Below, piece after piece: positions 7,227 to 7,614 of a stretch of DNA of 7,614 nucleotides. The notes under the pieces are model-generated. The model saw only the letters and a program-made list of their open reading frames with translations. It searched no databases and had not been told where the DNA came from. A program made the position numbers and the translations under genes. The stretch is from Planctomycetaceae bacterium (GTDB lineage: Bacteria; Planctomycetota; Planctomycetia; Pirellulales; Pirellulaceae): NCBI GenBank assembly GCA_005773145.1, contig SXHS01000304.1, positions 1 to 7,614 of the forward strand, written 5' to 3'. The stretch's first letter is position 1, and each line of letters begins with the position of its first letter.

Positions 7227-7614
7227 ACGCGGCACGTTGGTTGACATTTCTCTGGACGCCCTGGTCGGCACTGGTGTCGGTCATGGTCATCGCGATCGCG
7301 GCCATGCTCTGCTTCTTGGCTTGGCGCCGTTCGGGCTACCGGCCCAGCATGGGAGTGCTCGAGGTGCTGCGGTTTGTGTTGGTGGTCGCCGCCGTGGTGC
7401 TGTTCAATCAGCCGGAGGTCGTGCAGGAGTTTCGGCCGTCGGGCAAACCGACGGTTGTCGTCTTGTCGGACGATTCTCCGAGCATGCAGACGCGCGATGT
7501 GCGATCCTCGCCAACCCCTGCTGCCGGCAAGGATACGGCGACGGCTGCCGCGCCAGCAGCAGGTGCCTACGAGTCGCGAACGGCCGCGATCGGGCCATTG
7601 ACTAAGCCGGAGGC
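7223..7614 (+). CDS. Second membrane VWA-like protein, cut by the window edge
   Basis: Partial gene; 130 codons are visible and no stop is reached. Two hydrophobic helices lie at about 15-34 and 46-61, followed by TVVVLSDDSPSM, whose DDSPS at 83-87 fits the first MIDAS motif of a VWA domain. The pattern of two N-terminal helices and then VWA parallels the preceding BatA-like protein, and both use a DxSPSM form of the motif. The second and third metal ligands fall beyond the edge. Residues about 95-115 form a Ser/Pro/Ala/Thr-rich stretch right after the MIDAS motif, perhaps a loop insertion. The start is set by GGGAGGT five bases upstream and the ATGA overlap. In planctomycete clusters of this order the corresponding protein is usually long and may carry a glutamine amidotransferase-like C-terminus, which cannot be checked here. 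Confidence 0.82.
   Translation, partial: MNAARWLTFLWTPWSALVSVMVIAIAAMLCFLAWRRSGYRPSMGVLEVLRFVLVVAAVVLFNQPEVVQEFRPSGKPTVVVLSDDSPSMQTRDVRSSPTPAAGKDTATAAAPAAGAYESRTAAIGPLTKPE

Overview
The window looks like a piece of a planctomycete chromosome. The organism call rests on two things read from the sequence: a large secreted protein ending in a DUF1559 domain, a family hugely expanded in Planctomycetes, and a compact cluster of MoxR AAA+ ATPase, DUF58 protein, BatA-like membrane VWA protein and a second membrane VWA protein, an order typical of that phylum. The DNA is moderately GC-rich by eye, and all five confident genes lie on the + strand. Genus or species cannot be read from the window.

Layout. 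Positions 1-653 hold no gene I can defend. They contain a small GC hairpin, three tandem 16-bp repeats (187-234), and G/C-run segments that look like worn intergenic repeats. Positions 654-3257 encode an exported protein of 867 residues: a signal peptide, about 590 residues of a planctomycete-type domain of unknown function, then a DUF1559 domain and an acidic tail. A 42-bp gap with a good ribosome binding site leads to the MoxR ATPase (3300-4328). The DUF58 gene follows 10 bp later from a GTG start (4339-5250). The BatA-like gene (5247-7226) and the last gene (7223 to the window edge, cut off) each overlap the preceding gene by an ATGA, so the last three genes are probably translationally coupled.

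How the genes may work together. MoxR ATPases paired with VWA proteins are thought to act as chaperone-like machines that assemble or activate protein complexes, often at the membrane. Here the cluster offers a cytosolic ATPase, a soluble DUF58 VWA protein as likely adaptor, and two membrane-anchored VWA proteins as likely membrane partners. All three VWA domains keep a DxSxS metal-binding motif. The exported DUF1559 protein could be a client or simply a neighbour; its 42-bp spacing, with no visible terminator, allows co-transcription.

I found no clearly new system. The points most worth a second look are the 16-bp tandem repeat, the non-pilin DUF1559 architecture next to a MoxR operon, and three perfect inverted repeats inside coding sequence.
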